In this document: one piece after another, positions 57,022 through 64,000 of the stretch | Layout: each line of letters starts with the position of its first letter | Position numbering within the stretch: position 1 is the first letter of the stretch | Assembly: GCF_900110895.1 (NCBI RefSeq) | Contig: NZ_FOIQ01000006.1 | Coordinates: 186,001 to 250,000, forward strand | Origin: Prevotella aff. ruminicola Tc2-24 | Lineage (GTDB): Bacteria; Bacteroidota; Bacteroidia; Bacteroidales; Bacteroidaceae | Direction of reading: 5' to 3' | Length of the DNA: 64,000 nucleotides | Notes under the pieces: generated by a model | Databases searched by the model: none | What the model saw: only the letters and a program-made list of their open reading frames with translations | Told to the model about the DNA's origin: nothing | Translations under genes and position numbers: made by a program

Positions 57022-58971
57022 TTAAAGAGCTTCGATGTATTCATACAGTTTCTTATAGAATGGATGACGCGTCATGGTAGAGGCATCGCCGAGGATAATG
57101 AGTTTCATACGGGCACGAGTGATGGCCACGTTCATTCGACGGAGGTCGCGCAGAAATCCAATCTGTCCTTCGTCGTTGGCACGGACCAAGGATATGAGGA
57201 TGATGTCGCGCTCCTGTCCCTGGAAGCCATCGACAGTATTGACACTGATTAACTGACGATAAGGTTTGAAGAACTCCTTCTTTTTCAGTTGACGACGAAG
57301 GTACTGCACCTGAGCACGGTAAGGAGAGATGATACCCACATCGATACGCTCATCAAGAATTCGTTCCTTGCCAATCTTCCTGAAATAACTCTCTAACGCC
57401 ATCAGCGTAAGTTCTGCCTCAGCCCTATTGATACGACCAAACGACTCACCAACGAACTCCTCACGGAAGAGTTCGCTTTGTTTATTTTCCGGATTCTCCT
57501 CACCAACGAGGTCGGGAGAGGTATCCATCCATGTCATCGGTACATCAAGATCCAAGATACTGCGGTACTTCACATCGGGTGCACTCTCCACCTGATTGCC
57601 ATAAAACCAGTCGCTGGAGAAGCGCATAATCTCCTCGTTCATGCGGTACTGCATGCGTAACAAGGTGACAACCTCAGGCTTATTCTCCACGATACGCTCC
57701 ATCAAGGTCTTTCCAAGACCGCCTTTCAGGGCTGCGATACTCTTTACTGTTGGTGGTAACTGACAATGATCGCCCGCCAGAATCACACGGGAGACACGTC
57801 GGATAGGTATCCAACAGGCAGCCTCAAGAGCCTGTGCAGCCTCGTCAATAAAGACTGTACCAAACTTCTGTCCGTCAAGCAGGCGGTTGGCAGAGCCGAC
57901 AAGCGTAGAGGCGATGACACGAGCCTCACCGAAGAGGTCGGCATTGATGCGCACCTCCAACTCGGTGGCACGACTCTTCAGTCGTTCCAATTTCTGATGA
58001 TACCGTTCGTCGCTTCGCTTGCGATGGGTACGGAGCTCTCGGATAGCCTTACGGATAGCCCACAACAGTTCATAATCGGGATGTGCCTCGAAACGCCGTT
58101 CATAGGTAAACGACAGCATCTTATCGTTAACACGCGTCGGATTACCGATCCGTAAGACATTGATACCACGATCTACGAGCTTTTCAGAAATCCAGTCTAC
58201 CGCCATATTACTCTGCGCACATACCAGCACCTGATTCTCCCGTCGGAGCGTCTCATAGATAGCCTCAACAAGTGTCGTGGTCTTGCCGGTGCCTGGAGGA
58301 CCATGCACTACCGCTACATCCTTGGCACGAAGCACCTTGTTTACAGCCTCTTCCTGTGTCGCATTCAAATAAGGGAAATGGAGCGACGCAAAACTATAGG
58401 TCTCAGCCTTCTGTCTGGAATAGAACAGATCCCGGAGATAACCCAGACGTCCCTTCCCCTTGATAGCTCGGTCGAGTGCTTCGAACATCGTCCGATAAGA
58501 CGTCTCATCGAAAAACAACTGAATGCCCACATTCTCCGCGCTCTGTACGTCAATCAGAGGAGCTGTGTCGGGGACAGTCACCACCATACGGTCGCCATCG
58601 ACATAGCTGACAGTACCGGAAAAAGGAAAATAATGGATACTGGACTTCTTCGCATTATCGTTTTTCACCCGAAAGAAAGCCACCGGCCTACCAAACTCGA
58701 AGTTATGTTCTATCATACCCGATGCCACATCGCCATCCTGTGCTTTCTCTTTGTCGCCCTGACGGTACACCTCCACAGCCAGTTGGTTCAGAGAGTTGTA
58801 ATAGCTCCTCCCAATCCTCAAAGGATACCAGGCATCACCACGCATCACCTTCCGTTGCAGTCCCATCTCCTCGGTCTGCTTACGAAAAGCATCTTTCTCC
58901 GTCTGATACTCCAATTGGAGTAGCAGACGTTGTTGCTGAAGTGCCATAATCGGTGAAATGATATCTCCCAT
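57022..58971 (-). CDS. Superfamily I (UPF1/IGHMBP2-like) DNA/RNA helicase
   Basis: About 649 residues. An N-terminal beta-barrel-like stalk region (~1-180; WYPLRIGRSYYNSLNQLAVE, FSGTVSYVDGDRMVVTVP) precedes the RecA-like core: Q-motif NATQEEAV, Walker A HGPPGTGKTTT, Ia ANMAVDWISE-like SNMAVDW, II FIDEAAQALE, III ILAGDHCQLPP, IV QYRMNEEIM, V VNTVDGFQGQERDIILISLV and VI NVAITRARMKLIILGD. All motifs are intact. It unwinds nucleic acid; the physiological role in Bacteroidota is not known. The open frame extends to 59034, but a -7 box at 58982-58989 excludes it; start 58971 or 58947. Confidence 0.92.
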   Translation of the reverse strand: MGDIISPIMALQQQRLLLQLEYQTEKDAFRKQTEEMGLQRKVMRGDAWYPLRIGRSYYNSLNQLAVEVYRQGDKEKAQDGDVASGMIEHNFEFGRPVAFFRVKNDNAKKSSIHYFPFSGTVSYVDGDRMVVTVPDTAPLIDVQSAENVGIQLFFDETSYRTMFEALDRAIKGKGRLGYLRDLFYSRQKAETYSFASLHFPYLNATQEEAVNKVLRAKDVAVVHGPPGTGKTTTLVEAIYETLRRENQVLVCAQSNMAVDWISEKLVDRGINVLRIGNPTRVNDKMLSFTYERRFEAHPDYELLWAIRKAIRELRTHRKRSDERYHQKLERLKSRATELEVRINADLFGEARVIASTLVGSANRLLDGQKFGTVFIDEAAQALEAACWIPIRRVSRVILAGDHCQLPPTVKSIAALKGGLGKTLMERIVENKPEVVTLLRMQYRMNEEIMRFSSDWFYGNQVESAPDVKYRSILDLDVPMTWMDTSPDLVGEENPENKQSELFREEFVGESFGRINRAEAELTLMALESYFRKIGKERILDERIDVGIISPYRAQVQYLRRQLKKKEFFKPYRQLISVNTVDGFQGQERDIILISLVRANDEGQIGFLRDLRRMNVAITRARMKLIILGDASTMTRHPFYKKLYEYIEAL

Positions 58972-58981
58972 AACTATACTG

Positions 58982-58989
58982 CAAAGGTA
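58982..58989 (-). promoter_or_regulatory. Promoter -7 box of the helicase gene
   Basis: Minus strand TACCTTTG followed by CA. The box ends 10 nt before ATG 58971, so the message is nearly leaderless, or has a ~30-nt leader if 58947 is used. No clear -33. Confidence 0.5.
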
Positions 58990-59085
58990 TACAAAAAATA
59001 AAACACAGTCATGCCTACATCCTGAGTTTTTCACTTTTTTATAAAAAACATCGCACCTCCATATCTCCGTGTTTAAAAAAAGATG

Positions 59086-59093
59086 TAACTTTG
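59086..59093 (+). promoter_or_regulatory. Promoter -7 box of the pyridoxamine kinase gene
   Basis: TAACTTTG followed by CA ends 8 nt before ATG 59102. This rules out the in-frame Met at 59069 and suggests a leaderless transcript. No clear -33. Confidence 0.5.
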
Positions 59094-59101
59094 CAGCCGA
59101 A

Positions 59102-59914
59102 ATGAAACAAATACTTCTGATTAACGACGTTGTGGGCTACGGAAAGGTAGGCATGGGCGCGATGCTACCTATCCTTTCTTATCTTGGCATTCCGACATAC
59201 AGTCTGCCGACAGCCCTTGTGTCGAACACCCTCGACTACGGGAAGTTCAATATCCAAGACACGACAGAGTATATACGTGGAACGCTGCCTGTATGGAAAG
59301 AGCTTGGTTTCGGATTTGATGCCATCTGCACAGGACTGATGTTCAGCGACGAGCAGGCCAAACTTGTGGCGGGCTACTGCAAGGAACAGGGAGCACAGGG
59401 TACGACCGTCTTCGTGGATCCTATCCTCGGCGACGGTGGCCGACTTTATAACGGTGTGACACAGAAACAGGTGGAGTTGATGCGTGAGATGGTCTCTGTT
59501 GCACATCTCACCTTTCCCAACTATACCGAGGCTTGTTATCTGACGGACACGCCGATTGTCATGGAAGGAATCTCCTGGGAAGAGGCAAAGGTTCTGCTCG
59601 ACAAGCTGAGAAGTATCGGCTGTAAATCAGCCCTGATTACCAGTTGTAAGATTGATGGCCAGAACGCCGTAGCTGGCTATAACCATTTCGACGATACCTA
59701 CTTCCACCTGGAATACCACGAGATTCCCGGTCTCTTCCATGGTACAGGCGACATCTTCTCAGCTGTGCTCATCGGTCATCTGTTGAATGGGGAGACTTTG
59801 AAGACTTCCACGCGTACGGCGATGGATACTGTCTTCCGTATGATTGACCGCTATCGTAATACTCAAGACAGGAACAAAGGCATTCCCATTGAGAAATGCC
59901 TTGATTTACTATAG
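59102..59914 (+). CDS. Pyridoxamine/pyridoxal kinase (PdxY-like)
   Basis: 270 residues of the ribokinase-like fold. MKQILLINDVVGYGKVGMGAMLPILSYLGI carries the substrate-binding start, TVFVDPILGDGGRLYNGV the phosphate/cation region, FPNYTEACYLTD the NxxE-like motif and FHGTGDIFSAVLIG the anion hole with the catalytic Asp in GTGD. It phosphorylates pyridoxal, pyridoxamine or pyridoxine to the 5'-phosphates for salvage of vitamin B6 in the cytosol. Start chosen from the -7 box; the terminator is at 59921-59960. Single-gene transcript. Confidence 0.92.
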   Translation: MKQILLINDVVGYGKVGMGAMLPILSYLGIPTYSLPTALVSNTLDYGKFNIQDTTEYIRGTLPVWKELGFGFDAICTGLMFSDEQAKLVAGYCKEQGAQGTTVFVDPILGDGGRLYNGVTQKQVELMREMVSVAHLTFPNYTEACYLTDTPIVMEGISWEEAKVLLDKLRSIGCKSALITSCKIDGQNAVAGYNHFDDTYFHLEYHEIPGLFHGTGDIFSAVLIGHLLNGETLKTSTRTAMDTVFRMIDRYRNTQDRNKGIPIEKCLDLL

Positions 59915-59920
59915 ACACGA

Positions 59921-59960
59921 AAAGCCGGGACACCTTATCAAGAAGTGTTCCGGCTTTCGA
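59921..59960 (+). terminator. Terminator after the pyridoxamine kinase gene
   Basis: 13-bp stem with one G-U pair (59921-59933 / 59945-59957, AAAGCCGGGACAC) and an 11-base loop; only a short T-rich tail (TTTCGATTTAT). Confidence 0.65.
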
Positions 59961-60069
59961 TTTATCATGATTGAATGCAAAGATTTCGTTGGCAGTCGTC
60001 AACATCTCTCTACATATATAACCACGAAAAGCATAAAATACTGCACAGAAATCTGTTAAATGATGTTAT

Positions 60070-61713
60070 TTACTTAAAGACAAGTGTCTCGAGTGTGCAG
60101 AGAGACTTCTCCTTTGTCGCCGACGAGAATTTAAGATAGATCGCATGCTTACCTGTCAACTCCGTCAGAGCAGGTAACTCAGCCGTCAGTTCCGTCGACA
60201 CTTTAGGCATATCGGTCTTCAGTTCTATCGTACCCAAGAGAGAGCCACCCTGCGACTCCCATGGCCTGTCAATCATCACCTGAATGGAACCGTCGATGCC
60301 CTCAGGAATCAGTTGAAGGAGTAGTTGAATATCCTTCTTCCCATGTGTATGAGTAAAGTTAAAGTACTTATAGCCGACAATAGAACCATCGGTATTGTTC
60401 ACGACATTGTTGCTGTTATTCTTCAGATTATATGGTGCATCGAAATTCGTGTCCGTTCCGTATGAAGCTTCCACATACGAGCCATAGAAGACGTTATCCG
60501 GCCACTGGTGTTCCGCAACCTTCGGTCCCGTGTACCAGCAAGCTATACCGGCAGAATGACGCTCCAGCGGATTAAGGCCCTCCAAGGCAAAACCCTCGGA
60601 ATTATACTCACCCTCGGAAATCTCTACCTTACCACCGATACCCTCTTCCACCTTCACTTCGATGGGAGCCACCATGGCCTGACGAGCATACTCATTCGTG
60701 CCAGTCTGACGGTGATAGAACACATACCACTGTCCGTTAATCTCACAGATACTACCGTGAGTATTACCAGAGATAGTACCAGAGGCAATCGTGTCACCCT
60801 GCTCATTAATCTCACGACCACGACCATCAATAATGGTACCGCCATAGGTCCAAGGTCCCAACGGTTTGTCGCTATAAGCATAGGCCAGCGTATAGTTTGT
60901 ATCAGGCAGACCGAACTCACCGTCCTTTGTCCAACGACTGTAGATAAACACGTACTTATCCTTGATCTTACGGATAGACGAAGCCTCGAAGAAACGGAAA
61001 TCACCAGACTGGTATCTGCCCGAAACCATATCTTCGACCACAGCTGTGCCTGGCTTTACCGTAGCCATCGTAGTAGGATCGAACTCCGCAGCATAAGAGC
61101 GTTCGAAGCCCCAATAACCATACACACGACCATCATCATCGACGAATACAGCAGGGTCGAACCTCAGCACCCCATCTACCTGATTAGGATCATCGGCACT
61201 CCAGTTGCACACCTCAAAAGGTCCGTCGGGTCTGTCGCTTTTAGCAATTAATCCGTTACGCATCCCCGTCTGATCATTAGGGAAGAGATAATAGGTCTTT
61301 TTGCCATCGCCATCTGTCACCAACGTCACATCTGGAGCGTAGAGAACATCGGCAGTTCCTATAGAATCGAACGGCTCCCCCTTCGCATTTTTGTCAACAA
61401 CCAGGATCACGCCATCGTAGCGCCAATTGTTCAGGCTATCCACCGAAGCCGACCAGACCACCTGATCGCGACCACAATACATGGTCTTCAGATTGTCATG
61501 CGACCCATAGATATACACACGCTGTTTCCCCGGTTGATCAGGATCCTCGAACACATATGGTTCCCCGTCGGGGATATGCTCCCACATTGGAAGGAAGGGA
61601 TTACCAACGGTGGTCAGTTCCGACTTGGCTGTCTCTGTCTGCCGTGCACACGAGACGATCATCACTGCGCAGCAGGCCACTGCCACGCTCATCATGAGGG
61701 CTTTTGCTTTCAT
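60070..61713 (-). CDS. GH43-like glycosidase lipoprotein
   Basis: About 547 residues from ATG 61713, giving lipobox MIVSC (Cys22); the longer frame to 61812 has no signal and crosses a -7 box. The propeller domain (~35-400) carries HIPDGEPYVFEDPDQPG and RVYIYGSHD, ADVLYAPDVTLVTDGDGKKT, RFDPAVFVDDDGRVYGYWG, the acid-type FRFFEASSIRKIKDKYVFIYS and NTHGSICEINGQWYVFYHRQ, all characteristic of GH43. The usual first Asp is replaced by Glu-Pro (DGEPYVF), as in some GH43 subfamilies. The last ~150 residues look like a CBM6/carbohydrate-binding sandwich (VASYGTDTNFDAPYNLK-like). Probably a surface- or periplasm-facing arabinofuranosidase or xylosidase; subfamily undetermined. Confidence 0.85.
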   Translation of the reverse strand: MKAKALMMSVAVACCAVMIVSCARQTETAKSELTTVGNPFLPMWEHIPDGEPYVFEDPDQPGKQRVYIYGSHDNLKTMYCGRDQVVWSASVDSLNNWRYDGVILVVDKNAKGEPFDSIGTADVLYAPDVTLVTDGDGKKTYYLFPNDQTGMRNGLIAKSDRPDGPFEVCNWSADDPNQVDGVLRFDPAVFVDDDGRVYGYWGFERSYAAEFDPTTMATVKPGTAVVEDMVSGRYQSGDFRFFEASSIRKIKDKYVFIYSRWTKDGEFGLPDTNYTLAYAYSDKPLGPWTYGGTIIDGRGREINEQGDTIASGTISGNTHGSICEINGQWYVFYHRQTGTNEYARQAMVAPIEVKVEEGIGGKVEISEGEYNSEGFALEGLNPLERHSAGIACWYTGPKVAEHQWPDNVFYGSYVEASYGTDTNFDAPYNLKNNSNNVVNNTDGSIVGYKYFNFTHTHGKKDIQLLLQLIPEGIDGSIQVMIDRPWESQGGSLLGTIELKTDMPKVSTELTAELPALTELTGKHAIYLKFSSATKEKSLCTLETLVFK

Positions 61714-61747
61714 CTTCTTTGTCTTTTTGTAACGAATAATCTGGGTG

Positions 61748-61755
61748 CAAATATA
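61748..61755 (-). promoter_or_regulatory. Promoter -7 box of the GH43-like lipoprotein gene
   Basis: Minus strand TATATTTG followed by C; leader ~30 nt to ATG 61713. It makes the upstream in-frame Mets untranscribed. Confidence 0.55.
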
Positions 61756-61831
61756 CAACATTTTCTGCAGTTTCCTATGTGGTCTCATGGTATATTTTCT
61801 CTCATATCGCAAACTTTCCTAATCCTTGCGA

Positions 61832-61860
61832 TTGAAATCGCGAAGATATTCGTATCTTTG
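61832..61860 (+). promoter_or_regulatory. Promoter of the RluA-type gene, leaderless type
   Basis: TTG (61832-61834), 18-bp spacer, TATCTTTG (61853-61860), CA. The box ends 6 nt before ATG 61867, so transcription should start at or beside the start codon. Confidence 0.65.
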
Positions 61861-61866
61861 CAACCG

Positions 61867-63282
61867 ATGTTGACAAAGTATCACCCTTTACATACAGACA
61901 TTAAGAAACCTGAACGGTTTACTTACCCCTTTTGTTACGAGCCTCATCCACTATGCCTATTGGCTGTCGAGGAGGTCAGACAAGAGATTCTGCGGATTAA
62001 TCCCATCGAGGGGAAGATGTTTGGAGTGTTGGTCGTAGAATCGGCCGAAGGACTCGGATTCCTCGCCGCCTACTCTGGATTACTTGAAGGTCGGAACGAC
62101 TGGTCATATTTCGTGCCGCCGGTCTTTGATGCTCAACAACCTGACGGTTATTTCAAAACCAAGGAACGGGAGATTTCTGCTGTGAACCGCGATATTGAGA
62201 CAGCAGAGAACGAGCAGAGTCAACTAAAAGAAAAACGGAGACAGTTGTCAGAGGAATTACAACAATGGCTCTTTCATCAATATCGATTTCTGAATGCGAA
62301 AGGTGAGACAAGAGACCTTATCGATGTATGGCAGGATTACCACTGTTCGCCACGAATCAGGAAGCGATTCCCGTTGCCTCCTGGAGGCACCGGCGACTGC
62401 TGCGCACCGAAGCTATTGCAGTATGCCTATCTGCACCATCTGAAGCCTATCTGCATGGCAGAGTTCTGGTGGGGCGAGTCACCACAGGGTATCATCCGTC
62501 ATCACGGTCAGTTCTACCCTGCCTGCCGTGGCAAGTGTAAACCTGTACTAACATGGATGCTGCAGGGACTTAGCGTTGATCCAAGCCCTGAGGAAATGAA
62601 AACTCCACACCAAGAGGTAGATATCGTATACGAGGACGAGGTCCTGGCCGTACTCAACAAGCCATCGGGGATGCTGAGTATGCCAGGTCGCACGGAAAAC
62701 TATTCCGTTGCTTCCTGGGCCCAACAGCACTGGCCTGGCTCTGTTGTTGCACACCGTCTAGACATGTGCACCTCTGGTCTTATCCTAGTAGCAAAGACTC
62801 AAGAGGCATACCACCATCTACAAGAACAGTTCTCAAACCATACCATCAGGAAGAAGTACCTTGCTGTCGTCGAGGGTTCCCCCCGTGAGGAGCACGGCAT
62901 CATCGACCTTCCCTTACTAAGCGATCCCATGAACCGTCCACGACAGTTGGTGGATCACGAGCACGGCAAACGGGCTATCACCGAGTTTCGTGTGTTGCCC
63001 CCATCCTTCCATCCCAAAAAGAATCAAAAGAGGTATACCCTCTTGGCTCTCTGGCCGCATACTGGTCGCACCCATCAGTTACGTATGCACTGCGCCCATC
63101 CAGAGGGTCTCGGTTGTCCGATATTAGGCGATGAACTCTATGGCAAAAAGGCCACAGACGGAAATCAGGCCGACCGGCTCTACCTTCAGGCACAAGCCAT
63201 CACCTTCATTCACCCGACGACGAACAAACGTATGCATTTCGAACTACCCTACCCATTTGAACATATTATTCCTTATATATAA
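61867..63282 (+). CDS. RluA-family pseudouridine synthase with N-terminal extension
   Basis: 471 residues. The C-terminal ~230 residues are the RluA catalytic domain: EDEVLAVLNKPSGMLSMPGR, catalytic Asp299 in VAHRLDMCTSGLILVAK, RKKYLAVVEG and HTGRTHQLRMHCAHPEG. The N-terminal ~240 residues, with a coiled coil (EISAVNRDIETAENEQSQLK) and Cys-rich GTGDCCAPKLLQYAY and FYPACRGKCKP, are the extension typical of long Bacteroidota members. It isomerises specific uridines in rRNA or tRNA; the target is not readable. The frame is open ~370 nt upstream, but the promoter -7 box is immediately before 61867. Confidence 0.9.
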   Translation: MLTKYHPLHTDIKKPERFTYPFCYEPHPLCLLAVEEVRQEILRINPIEGKMFGVLVVESAEGLGFLAAYSGLLEGRNDWSYFVPPVFDAQQPDGYFKTKEREISAVNRDIETAENEQSQLKEKRRQLSEELQQWLFHQYRFLNAKGETRDLIDVWQDYHCSPRIRKRFPLPPGGTGDCCAPKLLQYAYLHHLKPICMAEFWWGESPQGIIRHHGQFYPACRGKCKPVLTWMLQGLSVDPSPEEMKTPHQEVDIVYEDEVLAVLNKPSGMLSMPGRTENYSVASWAQQHWPGSVVAHRLDMCTSGLILVAKTQEAYHHLQEQFSNHTIRKKYLAVVEGSPREEHGIIDLPLLSDPMNRPRQLVDHEHGKRAITEFRVLPPSFHPKKNQKRYTLLALWPHTGRTHQLRMHCAHPEGLGCPILGDELYGKKATDGNQADRLYLQAQAITFIHPTTNKRMHFELPYPFEHIIPYI

Positions 63283-63294
63283 ATAGTTATAATT

Positions 63295-63600
63295 ATGGTT
63301 AAGCACATTATTCTCTGGACCCTGAATCCAGAACTCTCTGAAGAAGAGAAACAAAACGTGAAAAAAGACATCAAGGTCGGCCTAGAAGGACTGGTTGGTA
63401 AGGTTCCAGGACTGCTTGATGTGAAGGTACATATCGACGGTCGCCTGACCTCATCGAACGCTGACGTGATGCTCGACAGCACGCTTGAATCACCCGAGGC
63501 ACTCAAAGGCTATGCCGTGCATCCAGATCATGTCGCTGTAGCCAACGGTAAGGTTCGTCCCTACACCGTCCAGCGCAGTTGTCTTGATTTCGAGATTTAA
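63295..63600 (+). CDS. Dabb (stress-responsive A/B barrel) domain protein
   Basis: 101 residues. MVKHIILWTLNPELSEEEKQ, VPGLLDVKVHIDGRL, DVMLDSTLESPEALKGYAVH and HPDHVAVANGKVRPYTVQR match the ferredoxin-like dimeric alpha/beta barrel of Dabb proteins. Function in bacteria is generally unknown. It starts 12 nt after the RluA-type gene, so it is probably co-transcribed, and its stop is one base from the convergent dehydrogenase stop. Confidence 0.88.
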   Translation: MVKHIILWTLNPELSEEEKQNVKKDIKVGLEGLVGKVPGLLDVKVHIDGRLTSSNADVMLDSTLESPEALKGYAVHPDHVAVANGKVRPYTVQRSCLDFEI

Positions 63601-63601
63601 G

Positions 63602-64000
63602 TTAAACAACATTCTGAGGGTTACCACTCAGAAAGCAGCGAATATTTTCAACAGCAACCTTTATCAGACGCACTCTTGCTTCCGTGGTTGCCCACGCGAT
63701 GTGTGGTGTTATATAGGCATTAGGCTGCTGTAACAAAGGGTTGTCGGCAGCAGGCGGTTCCATAGAGAGCACGTCTGCACAAAAAGCAGCCAATCGCCCT
63801 TCTGCCAGAGCATCAGCCACAGCCTGTTCGTCAACCAATGGTCCTCGTCCTGTATTGATAAGGATGGCTGTTGGTTTCATCAGTTGCAGTGACTCTCGAT
63901 TGATGAGATGACGGGTACTCTCGGTGAGCGGGCAGTGCAGTGACAGGATATCGACTGTTGACAAGAGCTCTTCCAGCGAAACCTTTTCGATACCCCTCGG
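63602..64000 (-). CDS. D-2-hydroxyacid dehydrogenase, C-terminal part (start outside window)
   Basis: The frame is open to the last base (codons before the apparent TTG start read RGIEKVSLEELL), so the gene continues beyond the window; 132 residues are visible. VDILSLHCPLTESTRHLINR, MKPTAILINTGRGPLVDEQA, ALAEGRLAAFCADVLSMEPP and the catalytic His in AYITPHIAWAT are hallmarks of the NAD-binding half of phosphoglycerate/glycerate/lactate-type dehydrogenases. Exact substrate undetermined. Confidence 0.9.
   Translation of the reverse strand, partial: PRGIEKVSLEELLSTVDILSLHCPLTESTRHLINRESLQLMKPTAILINTGRGPLVDEQAVADALAEGRLAAFCADVLSMEPPAADNPLLQQPNAYITPHIAWATTEARVRLIKVAVENIRCFLSGNPQNVV

Overview
The window looks like a chromosome segment of a Bacteroidota bacterium, most likely a gut or rumen Prevotella-type member of the Prevotellaceae. 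The evidence is three SusC/SusD pairs, lipoproteins with Bacteroidota-style lipoboxes, a hybrid two-component sensor, promoters of the TTTG-N19/20-TAnnTTTG type and few Shine-Dalgarno sequences. The genus is inference. I saw no rRNA, tRNA, CRISPR array or intact insertion sequence.

Layout. 1-483: 3' end of a GH3 glycosidase. 509-2587 (minus): a radical SAM / DUF4130 pair linked to DNA metabolism. 2660-11383 (minus): a polysaccharide utilization locus (PUL) with susC, susD and two GH43 genes. 11384-12199: a divergent control region holding a decayed susC start. 12200-18177 (plus): a second susC/susD locus with a surface lipoprotein, followed by 18248-24651, two copies of a pair made of a DUF6057 membrane protein and a beta-propeller lipoprotein with a CxxCH motif. 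25494-31322: a C39-peptidase ABC exporter, HlyD adaptor, TPR membrane regulator and DUF3244 protein. 31337-44538: a beta-L-arabinofuranosidase PUL with two divergent GH127 genes, susC/susD, a DUF4859-like lipoprotein and a BACON-like/HExxH lipoprotein. 44539-47500: a low-density region with Rhs-toxin debris, an orphan immunity-like gene, small secreted proteins and repeats. 47583-51515: a hybrid two-component PUL regulator. 51512-64000: a GNAT-like gene, a repeat-rich gap, a TPR/BlaR1-like/BlaI-like operon, a helicase, pyridoxamine kinase, a GH43 lipoprotein, an RluA-type pseudouridine synthase, a Dabb protein and the 3' part of a D-2-hydroxyacid dehydrogenase.

How it fits together. SusC/SusD pairs bind and import oligosaccharides; GH43, GH127 and GH3 enzymes remove arabinose or xylose side chains. 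The carbohydrate theme is arabinose-rich plant cell wall material. GH127 next to a zincin-like lipoprotein raises the possibility of arabinosylated glycoproteins such as extensins (inference). The hybrid sensor at 47583 is the nearest candidate regulator, and paired 8-bp motifs between the GH127 genes are plausible binding sites.

Most notable: three AACTA-N7-TAGTT dyads upstream of the blaI-like gene; the duplicated DUF6057/CxxCH-propeller module; the ordered repeats between the GH127 genes; the susC relic in a susC leader; Rhs debris bounded by a 15-bp direct repeat; a terminator-bearing dispersed repeat; and several genes whose promoter -7 box lies 4-11 nt before the start codon, suggesting leaderless or near-leaderless mRNAs.
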